From positions 108,351 through 164,824 of the forward strand of contig LNBX01000043.1 in the NCBI GenBank assembly GCA_001567275.1: a DNA stretch of 56,474 bases, given 5' to 3'. The position numbers and the translations under genes are program-made. Position 1 is the stretch's first letter; every line of letters starts with the position of its first letter. This document shows positions 44,615 through 54,504 of this stretch, piece by piece. Source of the DNA: Bacteroidetes bacterium OLB10 (GTDB taxonomy: Bacteria > Bacteroidota > Bacteroidia > AKYH767-A > OLB10). The notes beneath the pieces were generated by a model. It made no database searches. It saw only the letters and a list, made by a program, of their open reading frames with translations, and was not told where the DNA came from.

Positions 44615-46975
44615 ATGTGGAAATTTTTAGCGAATAAAGTTTTACGTAACAGACCGGCTTTTCTTTTTGGATTGGTTCTGCTTACTGTTTTTATGGGGTA
44701 TAAGGCCACCAATATCAAGTTAAGCTATCATTTTGCGAGTTTATTACCTGCCACAGATTCATCTTTTGTACAATACGAGCGTTTCAAGAAATTGTTTGGT
44801 GAAGATGGAAGTGTAATGGTAATCGGACTTGCTGACAGTTCCATTTTCCGTATTGAAAAATTCAATGACTGGTATCTGCTTTCAAAGAAGATTAAAAAAA
44901 TTGATGGCATTCAGAATGTATTATCGCTGGGTGATGTATATGATTTGGTTCGTAATGATAGCTTAAGGAGGTTTGATTTTGTGCCTCTGGTAAAATCTCT
45001 TCCACAACAACAATCTGAAATTGACAGTATCAGAAAGCGGCTGGATGAGTTGCCCTTTTATGACGGATTGGTTTTGAATAAAGAAACCAATGCCACATTA
45101 ATGGCGATTACCTTCAAAAAGAAAGACCTTGATTCCAAACACAGAATTGACATTGTTAATGAGATAAAAAAGGAAGCTGATGCTTTCAGCCGTTTGCACA
45201 ACATTGAATTACATTTTTCGGGGATGCCCTACATCCGCACTGCAGTAATGGAAAAAGTTTCGCATGAGCTTAAACTGTTTCTTATTCTGGCTGTAATCAT
45301 GACCACCATCATTCTGGGTGCATTTTTCAGATCAATATCCTCTGTTGTCATTTCGGTGATTGTAGTGGCAATAGGTGTTTTATGGAGCATTGGTAGTATT
45401 GAGTTACTTAACTACAAAATCACCATCCTTACAGCGCTGATACCTCCATTAATAATGGTGATTGGAGTACCCAATTGTATTTTTCTTATCAACAAATATC
45501 ATTCAGAATATGCTCATCACGGGAATAAAGTAAAAGCGCTGGCAAGAATGATTACTACCATTGGTGTGTCGTTATTCCTTGCAAATATTACTACAGCCAT
45601 CGGATTTGGTGTATTGGTATTTACCAAGAGTTCGTTTCTGGCGCAGTTTGGGGTGATTGCGGCCCTCAATGTAATGGCAACTTACTTTATTACACTTATT
45701 TTGATTCCTGTCGTACTTAGTTATATGGCTCCTCCGTCAGTAAAAAACATGCGACATTTAGAAGGAAAACGTATTCGCAAAGTACTGGAGTGGGTTGATT
45801 ATATTGTACATCATAAACGTAATGCAATTTATATAGTTATTACATTGGTTACTTTGCTTTGTGTTTATGGAATGAGCAGAATTGATGTTACAGGCTATGT
45901 TGTTGATGATTTACCAAAGAATAATCCCGTATATAACGACATGCACTTTTTTGAAAAGAATTTCAAAGGAGTGTTGCCTTTTGAAGTATTTATAAACACA
46001 AGAAAGCCGGATGGTGTACTTGCAGACAATGCACGGGTGTTGTATAAAATGAAAAGCCTTGAAAAAATTCTGGAACAATATCCTGAACTTTCCAGAGGTA
46101 TATCCATTGTTGATGCATTAAAATTTTCGTATCAGGCTTACCGGGGTGGTGATCCAAAATATTATGTTCTGCCCGGCATCAGCGAATTGAAGAATCTTAA
46201 TGATTATGCCACAACCGTAAAGGGAAATGAAAACAGACTGAAATCTTTCATTGATTCTACTAAACAATATACACGCATCAGTATGCAGATGGCAGATGTG
46301 GGATCAAAAAAAATAAAAAAACTGCTTGCCGAAATTCAACCCAGAGTAGATTCAATTTTCAGTAAAGACGAATATGATGTGAAACTCACCGGACATAGCC
46401 TGATGTTTTTGAAAGGGAATGACTACTTGTTGTATAATCTTTACGAAAGTTTAATTATTGAAATTGTATTGATAGCACTGGTAGGGATGGCTTTGTTTCG
46501 TGAAGTAAGAATTATATTATTAAGCAAGTTACCCTGTCTTATTCCTCTTATAATCACGGCAGGTATTATGGGATTTCTGGATATTCGTTTTAAGCCCTCA
46601 ACCATATTAATCTTCAGTATTGCATTTGGTATATCCAGTGACGGAACGGTCTATTTTCTGGCAAAATACAAGAGGGAACTCAAGTATTCCAAAAGCAGTA
46701 TCAGCGATGCAATTTCAGCAACCATTATGGATACAGGCTTTTCAATGATATATACAGCCATCATCCTGTTTTTTGGTTTCAGCATTTTTGCAGCGTCTGA
46801 TTTTGGAGGCACTGTAGCACTGGGTGTTTTAATATCCATTACACTGTTGGTAGCCATGATAACCAATCTGGTTCTGCTGCCTTCCTTGTTATTATCCATA
46901 GATAAATGGGTGAGCCGCAAACAAATCATTGGCGAATCGCTTATTGAACTGGACGATGAAGACGATGAGGAATAA
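44615..46975 (+). CDS. RND superfamily (MMPL-type) exporter
   Basis: Inner-membrane proton-driven transporter of 786 residues. The layout is the classic duplication: helix 1 (about 15-33), periplasmic domain 1 (about 34-215), helices 2-6 (about 216-385), helix 7 (about 405-422), periplasmic domain 2 (about 425-610) and helices 8-12 (about 611-765), with an acidic tail ending DDEDDEE. Related proteins in this superfamily export lipids such as hopanoids or mycolates. No membrane-fusion or TolC partner is adjacent. The upstream gene encodes an outer-membrane-like protein, which could be a partner, but that is only positional. An eight-A run (46306-46313) reads in frame here. Confidence 0.9.
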   Translation: MWKFLANKVLRNRPAFLFGLVLLTVFMGYKATNIKLSYHFASLLPATDSSFVQYERFKKLFGEDGSVMVIGLADSSIFRIEKFNDWYLLSKKIKKIDGIQNVLSLGDVYDLVRNDSLRRFDFVPLVKSLPQQQSEIDSIRKRLDELPFYDGLVLNKETNATLMAITFKKKDLDSKHRIDIVNEIKKEADAFSRLHNIELHFSGMPYIRTAVMEKVSHELKLFLILAVIMTTIILGAFFRSISSVVISVIVVAIGVLWSIGSIELLNYKITILTALIPPLIMVIGVPNCIFLINKYHSEYAHHGNKVKALARMITTIGVSLFLANITTAIGFGVLVFTKSSFLAQFGVIAALNVMATYFITLILIPVVLSYMAPPSVKNMRHLEGKRIRKVLEWVDYIVHHKRNAIYIVITLVTLLCVYGMSRIDVTGYVVDDLPKNNPVYNDMHFFEKNFKGVLPFEVFINTRKPDGVLADNARVLYKMKSLEKILEQYPELSRGISIVDALKFSYQAYRGGDPKYYVLPGISELKNLNDYATTVKGNENRLKSFIDSTKQYTRISMQMADVGSKKIKKLLAEIQPRVDSIFSKDEYDVKLTGHSLMFLKGNDYLLYNLYESLIIEIVLIALVGMALFREVRIILLSKLPCLIPLIITAGIMGFLDIRFKPSTILIFSIAFGISSDGTVYFLAKYKRELKYSKSSISDAISATIMDTGFSMIYTAIILFFGFSIFAASDFGGTVALGVLISITLLVAMITNLVLLPSLLLSIDKWVSRKQIIGESLIELDDEDDEE

Positions 46976-47063
46976 TTTTTAACATACTAACGAGGATAAC
47001 TTACTTTTTTATTGCACCTCTGCTGATTTTAATTGCAGATGTTTGAAGAGTAAAAATCATCGT

Positions 47064-48476
47064 ATGAAATCTTCGTCCAACTCCGGAGCATTAGCCGCCA
47101 TGGTCACCGTTTTCTTTTTCTGGGGCTTCGTTGCTGCTTCCAATGGTATTTTTATTCCATTCTGCAAATCACATTTTAATCTGAGCCAGTTTCAGTCGCA
47201 GCTAATTGACACTGCTTTTTATGCAGCTTATTTTTTTGGCTCATTGATGTTGTGGTTATTCTCTCAGTCATTAAGAATTGATATTCTGAATAAAGTTGGT
47301 TACAAGAATGCAGTCATTTACGGATTACTGATATCCGTACTTGGTGCAGTGTTGATGATTCCTGCAGTAGGCTCAGGCTCGTTTGCATTTATTTTAGGAG
47401 CCTTTTTTGTTATTGCTTTAGGTTTTTCGTTGCAACAAACAGCAGCGCAACCTTTTGTAACATCATTGGGTACACAGGAAACAGGGGCGCACCGTTTAAA
47501 TCTTGCCGGTGGTGTAAATTCATTTGGTACCTTGTTAGGGCCTATTCTCGTTAGTTTGGTTTTGTTTGGAAACCTGAGCCCCGAAGCTGCGAAAAATGCT
47601 ACAGTAGCTTCTGTTGACACTGTGTATTATATTCTGATGGGAGTTTTTCTTCTGGTTGCGATATTTTTATTTGTAATGAAACTGCCCGAAGTACACAGTA
47701 AAGAAACTACAGAACCGGGACTTGGTGCTTTAAAATTTTCGCAGTTGCGATGGGGCATGCTTGCCATTTTTGTGTATGTAGGTGTTGAAGTGACCATACA
47801 AAGTAACCTGGGAGCATTACTTGCATTACCTGAGTATGGAGGACTTAATGCATCACAAATATCACCCTATATTTCGTTATACTGGGGCAGTCTGATGATT
47901 GGTCGCTGGACGGGAGCTATAAGTGCTTTTAAAATGAGTAATAATATGAGGCGATGGCTGATGGTGTTAGTTCCACTGATTGCTTATGTGATTATATTAT
48001 ATGTAAATCATCTTCGTGGAAATGATTATGAAAAGCTGTTACCTTATTGCTGGTGTGTGGTAGCATTGATTGCAGGCAGTTTTCTGGCGCAGGAAAAGCC
48101 TGCAAAGATGTTACTCATATTTTCATTAGCAGGCGCACTGGCAATGCTTGTAGGCCTGTTCACAACAGGTGCAGTTTCTATGTTTGCTTTTATCAGTGGT
48201 GGCCTCTGTTGCAGCATAGGCTGGCCATGCATATTTGCACTGAGCATTACAGGTCTTGGAAAATACACAGGACAAGGCTCGGCATTTCTAATTATGATGA
48301 TTTTGGGCGGAGCAATTATTCCGCCATTGCAGGGTTACATTGCAGATGTCACCGATATACACAGCAGTTACTGGGTGGCTGTTTTATGTTTTTTATTCCT
48401 TTCGTGGTTTTCACTGAAGGTGAAAAATATTCTCCAGAAGCAAGGCATTAGTGTAGATAGGCCTGCTTCACATTAA
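47064..48476 (+). CDS. Sugar MFS transporter (FucP/GluP-like)
   Basis: Twelve-helix major facilitator of 470 residues of the fucose/glucose/galactose:H+ symporter group common in Bacteroidota. I use ATG 47064 (MKSSSNSGALAAMVTVFFFWGF), because upstream TTG 47043 adds a hydrophilic stretch. Family features are the first-helix FFFWGFVAASNGIFIPFCK, the QQTAAQPFVTSLG and HRLNLAGGVNSFGTLLGP segments, and ISLYWGSLMIGRW. No sugar-catabolic genes are adjacent, so the substrate cannot be named from context. Confidence 0.92.
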   Translation: MKSSSNSGALAAMVTVFFFWGFVAASNGIFIPFCKSHFNLSQFQSQLIDTAFYAAYFFGSLMLWLFSQSLRIDILNKVGYKNAVIYGLLISVLGAVLMIPAVGSGSFAFILGAFFVIALGFSLQQTAAQPFVTSLGTQETGAHRLNLAGGVNSFGTLLGPILVSLVLFGNLSPEAAKNATVASVDTVYYILMGVFLLVAIFLFVMKLPEVHSKETTEPGLGALKFSQLRWGMLAIFVYVGVEVTIQSNLGALLALPEYGGLNASQISPYISLYWGSLMIGRWTGAISAFKMSNNMRRWLMVLVPLIAYVIILYVNHLRGNDYEKLLPYCWCVVALIAGSFLAQEKPAKMLLIFSLAGALAMLVGLFTTGAVSMFAFISGGLCCSIGWPCIFALSITGLGKYTGQGSAFLIMMILGGAIIPPLQGYIADVTDIHSSYWVAVLCFLFLSWFSLKVKNILQKQGISVDRPASH

Positions 48477-48528
48477 GAAGCTGTTTGGTTTAATTTTTAA
48501 ACTACATTAGCACACTCAACTGAAATTT

Positions 48529-50592
48529 ATGCAGCAACAAAAAGAGTTCAAGCCTTATATCTCAGCTTCTGATAACATGGCTGAGTTTACTTTAAAATCC
48601 ATTTTACTTGGAATCATGTTCGGCATCATCTTCGGTGCTTCTACGGTTTATCTCGCTCTCAAAGCCGGACTGACTGTATCGGCATCTATTCCTATTGCTG
48701 TGCTTGCAATTTCTATCGGACGTAAATTTTTTAAAACTACGATTCTCGAAAATAATATTATTCAAACTACAGGATCAGCAGGTGAATCCATTGCTTCCGG
48801 TGTAGTTTTTACCTTGCCTGCATTCCTGTTTCTCTCTGTGAATGAAAATGGTGTTAGCAATGGAATGGAGTATTTTGAGTACTGGACCATTTTTACGCTT
48901 GCTGTGTTAGGCGGAATGTTAGGTACGCTGATGATGATTCCCTTGCGCAGAAGCCTGATTGTAAAAGAACATCATACACTGCCTTATCCTGAAGGCACTG
49001 CCTGTGCGCAGGTGCTGATTGCAGGAGAGAAGGGAGGCGATTTTGCACGTACTGCTTATCTCGGTTTAGGAGCATCATTGCTCTATGCAATTTTTCAAAA
49101 AGTATTTCATCTTATTGCCGAAGTACCTGCTTTTGTTACCAAACAAACCAACAAATATCTTCCTTCTGCAACAGTAAGTGGCGAAATTACACCTGAGTAT
49201 CTTGGTGTAGGATATATTATCGGCCCCCGAATAGGAGGATTACTTGTTGCAGGTGGAGTACTTGCATGGCTTGGATTAATTCCTCTGCTTGCAACACTTG
49301 TGCCTGCTGATGTAATAGCAGCACAGCTGGTCAAACTTGGTTACATGAGCGACCTGATTACTGCAGGAGGCCCTGCAGGCTGGAATCCGGAAACACACAC
49401 CTTTGCCGATACAGCCTCTGCAGTTTACCGAGCCTATGTCAGACAAATAGGAGCAGGAGCAGTAGCAGCGGGCGGTTTTATGACCTTGATGAAAACTATT
49501 CCAACCATTATAGCTTCGTTCAGGGAAAGTGTCAGCTCTCTGAAAAACGGTAACGACAAGCAACAGGTATCTCGCACTGAAAATGATCTTTCATTCAAAA
49601 CAGTAGTGGTTGGTTCAATAGCTTTAATCATTATCATGGCTTTATTGCCGATGGTTCCAGGACATTCTTTCTTCAGTAAGTTGTTAATAGGATTGCTCAT
49701 TGTGGTATTTGGATTTTTCTTTGTAACCGTATCCAGCCGTATTGTAGGTATAATAGGTAGCAGCAACAATCCAATTTCAGGAATGACTATTGCCACCATT
49801 ATGGGAACAGCTTTAATATTTATTGCCATCGGCTGGACAGGAAAAGTTTTTGAACCTATGGCGTTGGTAGTAGGCGGACTTGTTTGTATTGCTGCTGCCA
49901 ATGCAGGTGCAACATCGCAGGATTTAAAAACCGGATATATAGTTGGAGCAACACCACGCAATCAGCAGTTGGCATTGTTTATTGGTGCAATAGTCTCTTC
50001 AATTGTAATTGGATTTACGGTAAGGTATCTCGATACACCCACAGCTGACTTAACTGCCAAAGGAATCCATCATGCCATAGGAGAGAAGTATGCAGCTCCC
50101 CAGGCAACATTGATGGCAACTTTAATAAAAGGATTGTTATCATTCAACCTCGACTGGCAGTATGTGCTTGTTGGTGTTTTTATTGCCATCACAGTTGAAT
50201 TATGTGGAGTAAATGCATTATCATTTGCTGTGGGAGCGTATTTGCCATTGAGTACAACACTGCCTATCTATGCCGGAAGTCTTGTAAAAGGAGCAGTTAA
50301 CTGGCGTGCAAAAAGAAAGCATAAAAAAGCAGAAGGTGATGATGAGTTAGGTAAAGGAAATCTTTATGCTACCGGATTAGTTGCAGGAGGTGCACTTGCA
50401 GGAGTTGTAATTGCATTGCTTTCGGTAAATGAAGGTTTTTACAATAAGCTGCAGAAAATTAATCTTGAACCTGGACTTACTTCAATTCTTGGTGAATCAG
50501 GTTATATGATTTTGGGAACAGGATTCTTTGCACTTATGGCATTTATACTTTATCGTATTGCAATAAAACCTGACAAAAATTTAACTGAATAA
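48529..50592 (+). CDS. OPT family oligopeptide transporter
   Basis: Polytopic inner-membrane protein of 687 residues, around 15 helices, of the OPT family, which takes up oligopeptides or metal-siderophore complexes with protons. Recognisable are the start SDNMAEFTLKSILLGIMFGIIFGASTVYLALKAGLTVSAS, the TTGSAGESIASGVVFTLPA motif, LPYPEGTACAQVLIAGE, and NWRAKRKHK near the end. The gene is followed after 13 bases by a thioredoxin-fold lipoprotein gene and may be cotranscribed with it. Substrate not predictable. Confidence 0.93.
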   Translation: MQQQKEFKPYISASDNMAEFTLKSILLGIMFGIIFGASTVYLALKAGLTVSASIPIAVLAISIGRKFFKTTILENNIIQTTGSAGESIASGVVFTLPAFLFLSVNENGVSNGMEYFEYWTIFTLAVLGGMLGTLMMIPLRRSLIVKEHHTLPYPEGTACAQVLIAGEKGGDFARTAYLGLGASLLYAIFQKVFHLIAEVPAFVTKQTNKYLPSATVSGEITPEYLGVGYIIGPRIGGLLVAGGVLAWLGLIPLLATLVPADVIAAQLVKLGYMSDLITAGGPAGWNPETHTFADTASAVYRAYVRQIGAGAVAAGGFMTLMKTIPTIIASFRESVSSLKNGNDKQQVSRTENDLSFKTVVVGSIALIIIMALLPMVPGHSFFSKLLIGLLIVVFGFFFVTVSSRIVGIIGSSNNPISGMTIATIMGTALIFIAIGWTGKVFEPMALVVGGLVCIAAANAGATSQDLKTGYIVGATPRNQQLALFIGAIVSSIVIGFTVRYLDTPTADLTAKGIHHAIGEKYAAPQATLMATLIKGLLSFNLDWQYVLVGVFIAITVELCGVNALSFAVGAYLPLSTTLPIYAGSLVKGAVNWRAKRKHKKAEGDDELGKGNLYATGLVAGGALAGVVIALLSVNEGFYNKLQKINLEPGLTSILGESGYMILGTGFFALMAFILYRIAIKPDKNLTE

Positions 50593-50605
50593 AAATTTAA
50601 ATATC

Positions 50606-51136
50606 ATGTATAGAAAATTAGCGATTGCATTATCATTTGCTCTTGTTACGGTATTTCTGTTTGTGCAATGTACCCATCGTGAAACAACTGCAAAAATAAA
50701 ATGGATGGATTTTGAAAGTGCGGTAGCCGCATCACAAAAAAATCCTAAGAAGATGTTTATTGATGTTTACACTCACTGGTGTGGCTGGTGTAAGAAGATG
50801 GATGCAACAACATTTATGAATGACAGTGTTGCCGAGTATATCAATACACATTTTTATCCGGTAAAGTTTAATGCCGAAAGCCGCGACACAATTACATTCA
50901 AAGGAACTAAGTTTGTGTATGTGCCGGAATATAAAAGTAATGAACTGGCAATATCATTGCTGAACCGCCAAATGGGATATCCGTCTTATGTTTTTCTTGA
51001 CGAAAATATCAATATGATAAAGGTAGTGCCCGGATATATGCCTCCTGAGGTATTTATGCCTGTAGCTGAATTTGTGGCAAACGATAAATATAAATCACAG
51101 TCAATGGATGAATTTCTGAAGTCCATAGGAGAATAA
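50606..51136 (+). CDS. Thioredoxin-fold lipoprotein with CGWC motif
   Basis: Periplasmic thiol protein of 176 residues. The signal sequence ends in a lipobox-like VQC (Cys22), so it is probably membrane anchored. The active site is HWCGWCKKMD (about residues 59-68), typical of the DUF255/thioredoxin_7 group (KMFIDVYTHWCGWCKKM, then FMNDSVAEYIN, then GYPSYVFLDE with the cis-Pro). It could reduce or form disulfides in envelope proteins. It follows the OPT gene by 13 bases and is convergent with recF, with 27 bases between stops. Confidence 0.88.
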   Translation: MYRKLAIALSFALVTVFLFVQCTHRETTAKIKWMDFESAVAASQKNPKKMFIDVYTHWCGWCKKMDATTFMNDSVAEYINTHFYPVKFNAESRDTITFKGTKFVYVPEYKSNELAISLLNRQMGYPSYVFLDENINMIKVVPGYMPPEVFMPVAEFVANDKYKSQSMDEFLKSIGE

Positions 51137-51163
51137 TTAAATTAATGAGCAGCAGAGAATTTG

Positions 51164-52264
51164 CTACGCAGGTAACACTTCTCCTTTTTCTACTTTAAAG
51201 AGTTTTAAAGGCTCCTTAATTTCATCAAAAATCTGCTGAAGTCGCTGAGGGTGTGTGTCAGTAATAAAAATTTGTCCGAATGTATGTTGACTCACTAATT
51301 GCATCAGTCGTTTTACGCGATAATCATCAAGTTTATCGAAAATATCATCGAGAAGTAAAATCGGTTTGGTTTTTTTATGTTGATAGAGGTAATCAAACTG
51401 TGCAAGTTTGAGCGATGTGAGAAAAGTTTTTTGCTGACCTTGAGAGGCAATGCGTTTCAGCGGATGTTCTCCCAGTTTAAAAACCAAATCATCTTTATGA
51501 ATTCCTGTTGTTGTAAATTGAAATGAAAGATCCTTTTCAAGTGCCAGCTTTAATAGGTTACTGAAATCACCTGAAGTCAGCTGAGACTGATATTCCATTG
51601 AAACATCTTCGGCTTGTTGCGAAAGAAAAGCATAAGACTTATTGAACAAGGGAATAAACTGTTCCATAAATTCTTTTCTCACTGTATGAATGGCATTGCC
51701 AAGATTTATAAGTTGTTCATCCCATACTTCGAGCATAGTCAGATCAACAGCCCTTCCTGAAACCTGTTTCAGATAAGCATTACGTTGTGTAAGAGCTTTG
51801 TTGTAGCTGATTAAGTTGTCGAGGTAAGTATGATTTACCTGCGAAATAATGCTGTCAATAAAACGTCTGCGTTCATCACTTCCTTCAGTAATCAGAATGT
51901 GGTCAACGGGAGCTAACATTACCACAGGCAATAGTCCGATATGGTCGCTGAAACGTTCGTATTCCTGGTTATTACGTTTAATTTGTTTTTTGCTGCCTGA
52001 TTTTACACCACAAAAGATTTCTTCTTTGTTTTCGTTAAGAACAAAAGTTCCCTGAAGCACAAACATCTGTTCATTATGACGGATGTTTTGAGTATCCGAT
52101 GCAGTGAAATAACTTTTTGTAAATGATAAATAATAAATGGCATCTATCAGATTGGTTTTGCCGCTTCCATTATTCCCTGTAAAACAATTTACACCCCGAC
52201 TGAACTGCAGCGATGCTTCGCTATAGTTTTTAAAATTTATCAGGGTTAATGAAGCAAGATACAC
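51164..52264 (-). CDS. recF: DNA replication and repair protein RecF
   Basis: SMC-like ATPase that loads RecA at single-stranded gaps with RecO and RecR. It has 366 residues starting at GTG 52264 (MYLASLTLINFKNY). Walker A is GNNGSGKTN (about residues 31-39), the signature region is RIASQGQQKTFLTSLKLAQF, and Walker B is ILLLDDIFDKLDDYR. It is immediately downstream of the DoxX/thioredoxin gene on the same strand but 23 bases away; either order of transcription is possible. It is not adjacent to dnaN or gyrB here. Confidence 0.96.
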   Translation of the reverse strand: MYLASLTLINFKNYSEASLQFSRGVNCFTGNNGSGKTNLIDAIYYLSFTKSYFTASDTQNIRHNEQMFVLQGTFVLNENKEEIFCGVKSGSKKQIKRNNQEYERFSDHIGLLPVVMLAPVDHILITEGSDERRRFIDSIISQVNHTYLDNLISYNKALTQRNAYLKQVSGRAVDLTMLEVWDEQLINLGNAIHTVRKEFMEQFIPLFNKSYAFLSQQAEDVSMEYQSQLTSGDFSNLLKLALEKDLSFQFTTTGIHKDDLVFKLGEHPLKRIASQGQQKTFLTSLKLAQFDYLYQHKKTKPILLLDDIFDKLDDYRVKRLMQLVSQHTFGQIFITDTHPQRLQQIFDEIKEPLKLFKVEKGEVLPA

Positions 52265-52287
52265 TTATGTAGTAAGAATTTAATTTG

Positions 52288-53412
52288 TTATTTCTTGAGG
52301 TATTTGGAGTTAACCTCATCCCAGGAAGGTAAATCATTATAATGCCACATATCTATTACCACACCGTTTTTGAGCAATACCAATCCGGGATTGGAGCGGA
52401 TAATTGTTTTCAGTGCAGTGCCATCACAGAAATAATAATCAAACATATTCTGATTTTCATGCCGGAACAAATCAGTCTCAGCAGCAACAGTAGAAGTAAT
52501 TCCAAAAAACTGAACATGATGTTTTTCGCAAGCATTAGCCAGTTCATTCACCTTAGGCTGAACTTTTATGTTTGATTTGCTCAAATCATAAGCTACAAGC
52601 ATAAATGAATAATCAGGATTATTCAGAAATTCATTGGTATGATTGGTGCCTTCTGCATCCACAATACTGAAGTCGTGAATTTTGGGTTTATCACCTTCTC
52701 TGATGACTTTGTCAACACGGTCAACAAACTCATAATTCTCTAAATCTTCAGGAAGATTATTCATGCCAAACTCTTTTATGCTTCCGTCTTTTGCCTTGTA
52801 TTTAAATACAATTTCAACACTGTCAGGTTTCGCATTAGGTGGAGGCAACATTCCTATTTTAATGTTATTGCCAATAGCATAAGGTCTGAAATCAATGTAA
52901 GGAAGATGTGCGTAAGTGTAATAGGTAAATAAGCAGCTGATAATAACTGCAAATATCACTGTCCAACGTGCAGTACGCAAACTGAACAGCGGTTTTATTT
53001 TATGCCGCCACATAAATATTATTAGTATCAACACGAGCAGTACTACGTCTTTTCCAAACGATTCCCATGGAGTCAGTTTCAGTGCATCGCCAAAACAGCC
53101 ACAGTCTTTTACAACACCGAAAAATGCTGAGTAAAAAGTAAGAAAAGTAAAGAACACAATTAACAGTAACAGCAGCCATGAAACTAAATTCATTCGCCAA
53201 CCTACAAGAGTAGCAACTCCCAGTACAATTTCAGCAACACAGATAAACTGTGCCATTGCAACTGATATTGTACTCAGGAACGGCATGTTAAAGACCAGAA
53301 AATACTCGTCCAGTTTGTAACTGAATCCTAATGTGTCATTAGCCTTAATAAATCCTGACAGGATAAACAAAACGCCAACCAAAATCCGGCAAAGTCCAAC
53401 AAGATACTTCAT
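52288..53412 (-). CDS. DoxX/MauE-like membrane protein with thioredoxin-like C-terminus (BT_3928 type)
   Basis: Protein of 374 residues. The N-terminal 150 residues form four membrane helices of the DoxX/MauE type (MKYLVGLCRILVGVLFILSGFIKANDT, GVATLVGWRMN, GVVKDCGCFGDALKLTPWESF). A fifth helix follows at about 150-170, then a periplasmic domain of about 200 residues with a thioredoxin-like fold but no CxxC (LVAYDLSKSN, FFGITSTVAAE, PGLVLLKNGVVIDMW). The CGCFGD cysteines are family-conserved. Redox or respiratory membrane roles have been suggested for relatives; function not established. It is divergent from folP, the neighbour commonly seen in Bacteroidota. Confidence 0.87.
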   Translation of the reverse strand: MKYLVGLCRILVGVLFILSGFIKANDTLGFSYKLDEYFLVFNMPFLSTISVAMAQFICVAEIVLGVATLVGWRMNLVSWLLLLLIVFFTFLTFYSAFFGVVKDCGCFGDALKLTPWESFGKDVVLLVLILIIFMWRHKIKPLFSLRTARWTVIFAVIISCLFTYYTYAHLPYIDFRPYAIGNNIKIGMLPPPNAKPDSVEIVFKYKAKDGSIKEFGMNNLPEDLENYEFVDRVDKVIREGDKPKIHDFSIVDAEGTNHTNEFLNNPDYSFMLVAYDLSKSNIKVQPKVNELANACEKHHVQFFGITSTVAAETDLFRHENQNMFDYYFCDGTALKTIIRSNPGLVLLKNGVVIDMWHYNDLPSWDEVNSKYLKK

Positions 53413-53518
53413 ATTCGTGTAGTTATTTTTCCTTTATATTTTAATTACAAATAATGAAATTTTAAACATTATGTTCTGCATTAATTGAAAAAACTTTTTC
53501 ACACCTGATGTCAAATTC

Positions 53519-53526
53519 TACCTTTG
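53519..53526 (+). promoter_or_regulatory. -7 promoter element for folP
   Basis: TACCTTTG, a perfect TAnnTTTG. It overlaps the in-frame TTG at 53524, which therefore cannot be the start; ATG 53545, 18 bases further on, is the start. Confidence 0.65.
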
Positions 53527-53544
53527 CTAAGTTTTTGTTGTTTT

Positions 53545-54399
53545 ATGGATAATCAGTCAACACTCATTCAATGCAAAGGCAAACTTATTGACCTTTCAAG
53601 TCCAAAGGTGATGGGTATTTTGAATATTACTCCCGATTCCTTTTATGACGGAGGTCGTTATGGTGATGAAAATGCAATTTTACGACAAGTAGAATTAATG
53701 CTTAATGAAGGTGCAACATTCATTGATATAGGCTCTGTTTCCACTCGTCCGGGAGCGGAAATCACTGACACTGAAACAGAGTGGAGCAGAATGGAAAAAT
53801 ATCTGAAAGCAATAGTTAAACATTTTCCTGAAGCAATTATTTCAATAGATACCACCCGTGCTCAAATAGCCCAGCTTGCTATTGAGCAAGGTGCAGCAAT
53901 GATTAATGATATTTCTGCAGGTGAGTGGGATGAACAAATGTTACCTATGGTTGCTTCGCTGAAAGTTCCTTATGTGATGATGCACAGGCAAGGTATTCCG
54001 CAAACCATGCAGGATAATCCGCAATATCAAAATGTTACTCTCGAAGTGCTTCAATATTTCGGCAATCGTATAGCTTTATGCAGAGAGATGGGAATTAAAG
54101 ACCTGATAATAGATCCCGGTTTTGGATTTGGAAAAAATACTGAGCATAATTTTACGTTGCTGCGAGAATTAAAATCATTGTCAGTTGCAGGATGCCCTTT
54201 ATTGGCAGGATTATCACGTAAAACAATGATATGGCAAACCCTGAATATCACACCTGAACGGGCATTGAATGGCACCACAGCTTTGAATATGGTTGCATTG
54301 CTCAATGGTGCTTCAATTCTGAGAGTGCACGATGTGAAAGAAGCCATGCAATGTGTTTCCTTATACAAAGAGTTGCATCCTGAGCACTTTGCACAATGA
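53545..54399 (+). CDS. folP: Dihydropteroate synthase
   Basis: TIM-barrel enzyme that joins 4-aminobenzoate to dihydropterin pyrophosphate in folate synthesis; the sulfonamide target. It has 284 residues from ATG 53545 (MDNQSTLIQCKGKLID), chosen because the promoter element covers the earlier TTG. Pterin and substrate motifs are MGILNITPDSFYDGG, DIGSVSTRPGA, SIDTTRAQIA, MINDISAG, DPGFGFGKN and LAGLSRKTMI. The sequence looks catalytically complete. It is followed by an ABC-F gene with its own promoter. Confidence 0.95.
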   Translation: MDNQSTLIQCKGKLIDLSSPKVMGILNITPDSFYDGGRYGDENAILRQVELMLNEGATFIDIGSVSTRPGAEITDTETEWSRMEKYLKAIVKHFPEAIISIDTTRAQIAQLAIEQGAAMINDISAGEWDEQMLPMVASLKVPYVMMHRQGIPQTMQDNPQYQNVTLEVLQYFGNRIALCREMGIKDLIIDPGFGFGKNTEHNFTLLRELKSLSVAGCPLLAGLSRKTMIWQTLNITPERALNGTTALNMVALLNGASILRVHDVKEAMQCVSLYKELHPEHFAQ

Positions 54400-54476
54400 C
54401 TGAAGATTTTTTTCGGAAGAATAATTTTCATCTGTTGAGAAAAGGGTAGCAAGAAGAAAATGCTTTACAATTAATT

Positions 54477-54484
54477 TAATTTTG
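54477..54484 (+). promoter_or_regulatory. -7 promoter element for the ABC-F gene
   Basis: TAATTTTG, a perfect TAnnTTTG, 20 bases before the GTG start at 54505. Confidence 0.55.
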
Positions 54485-54504
54485 CAGTTTATCAGAAACA
54501 GGAC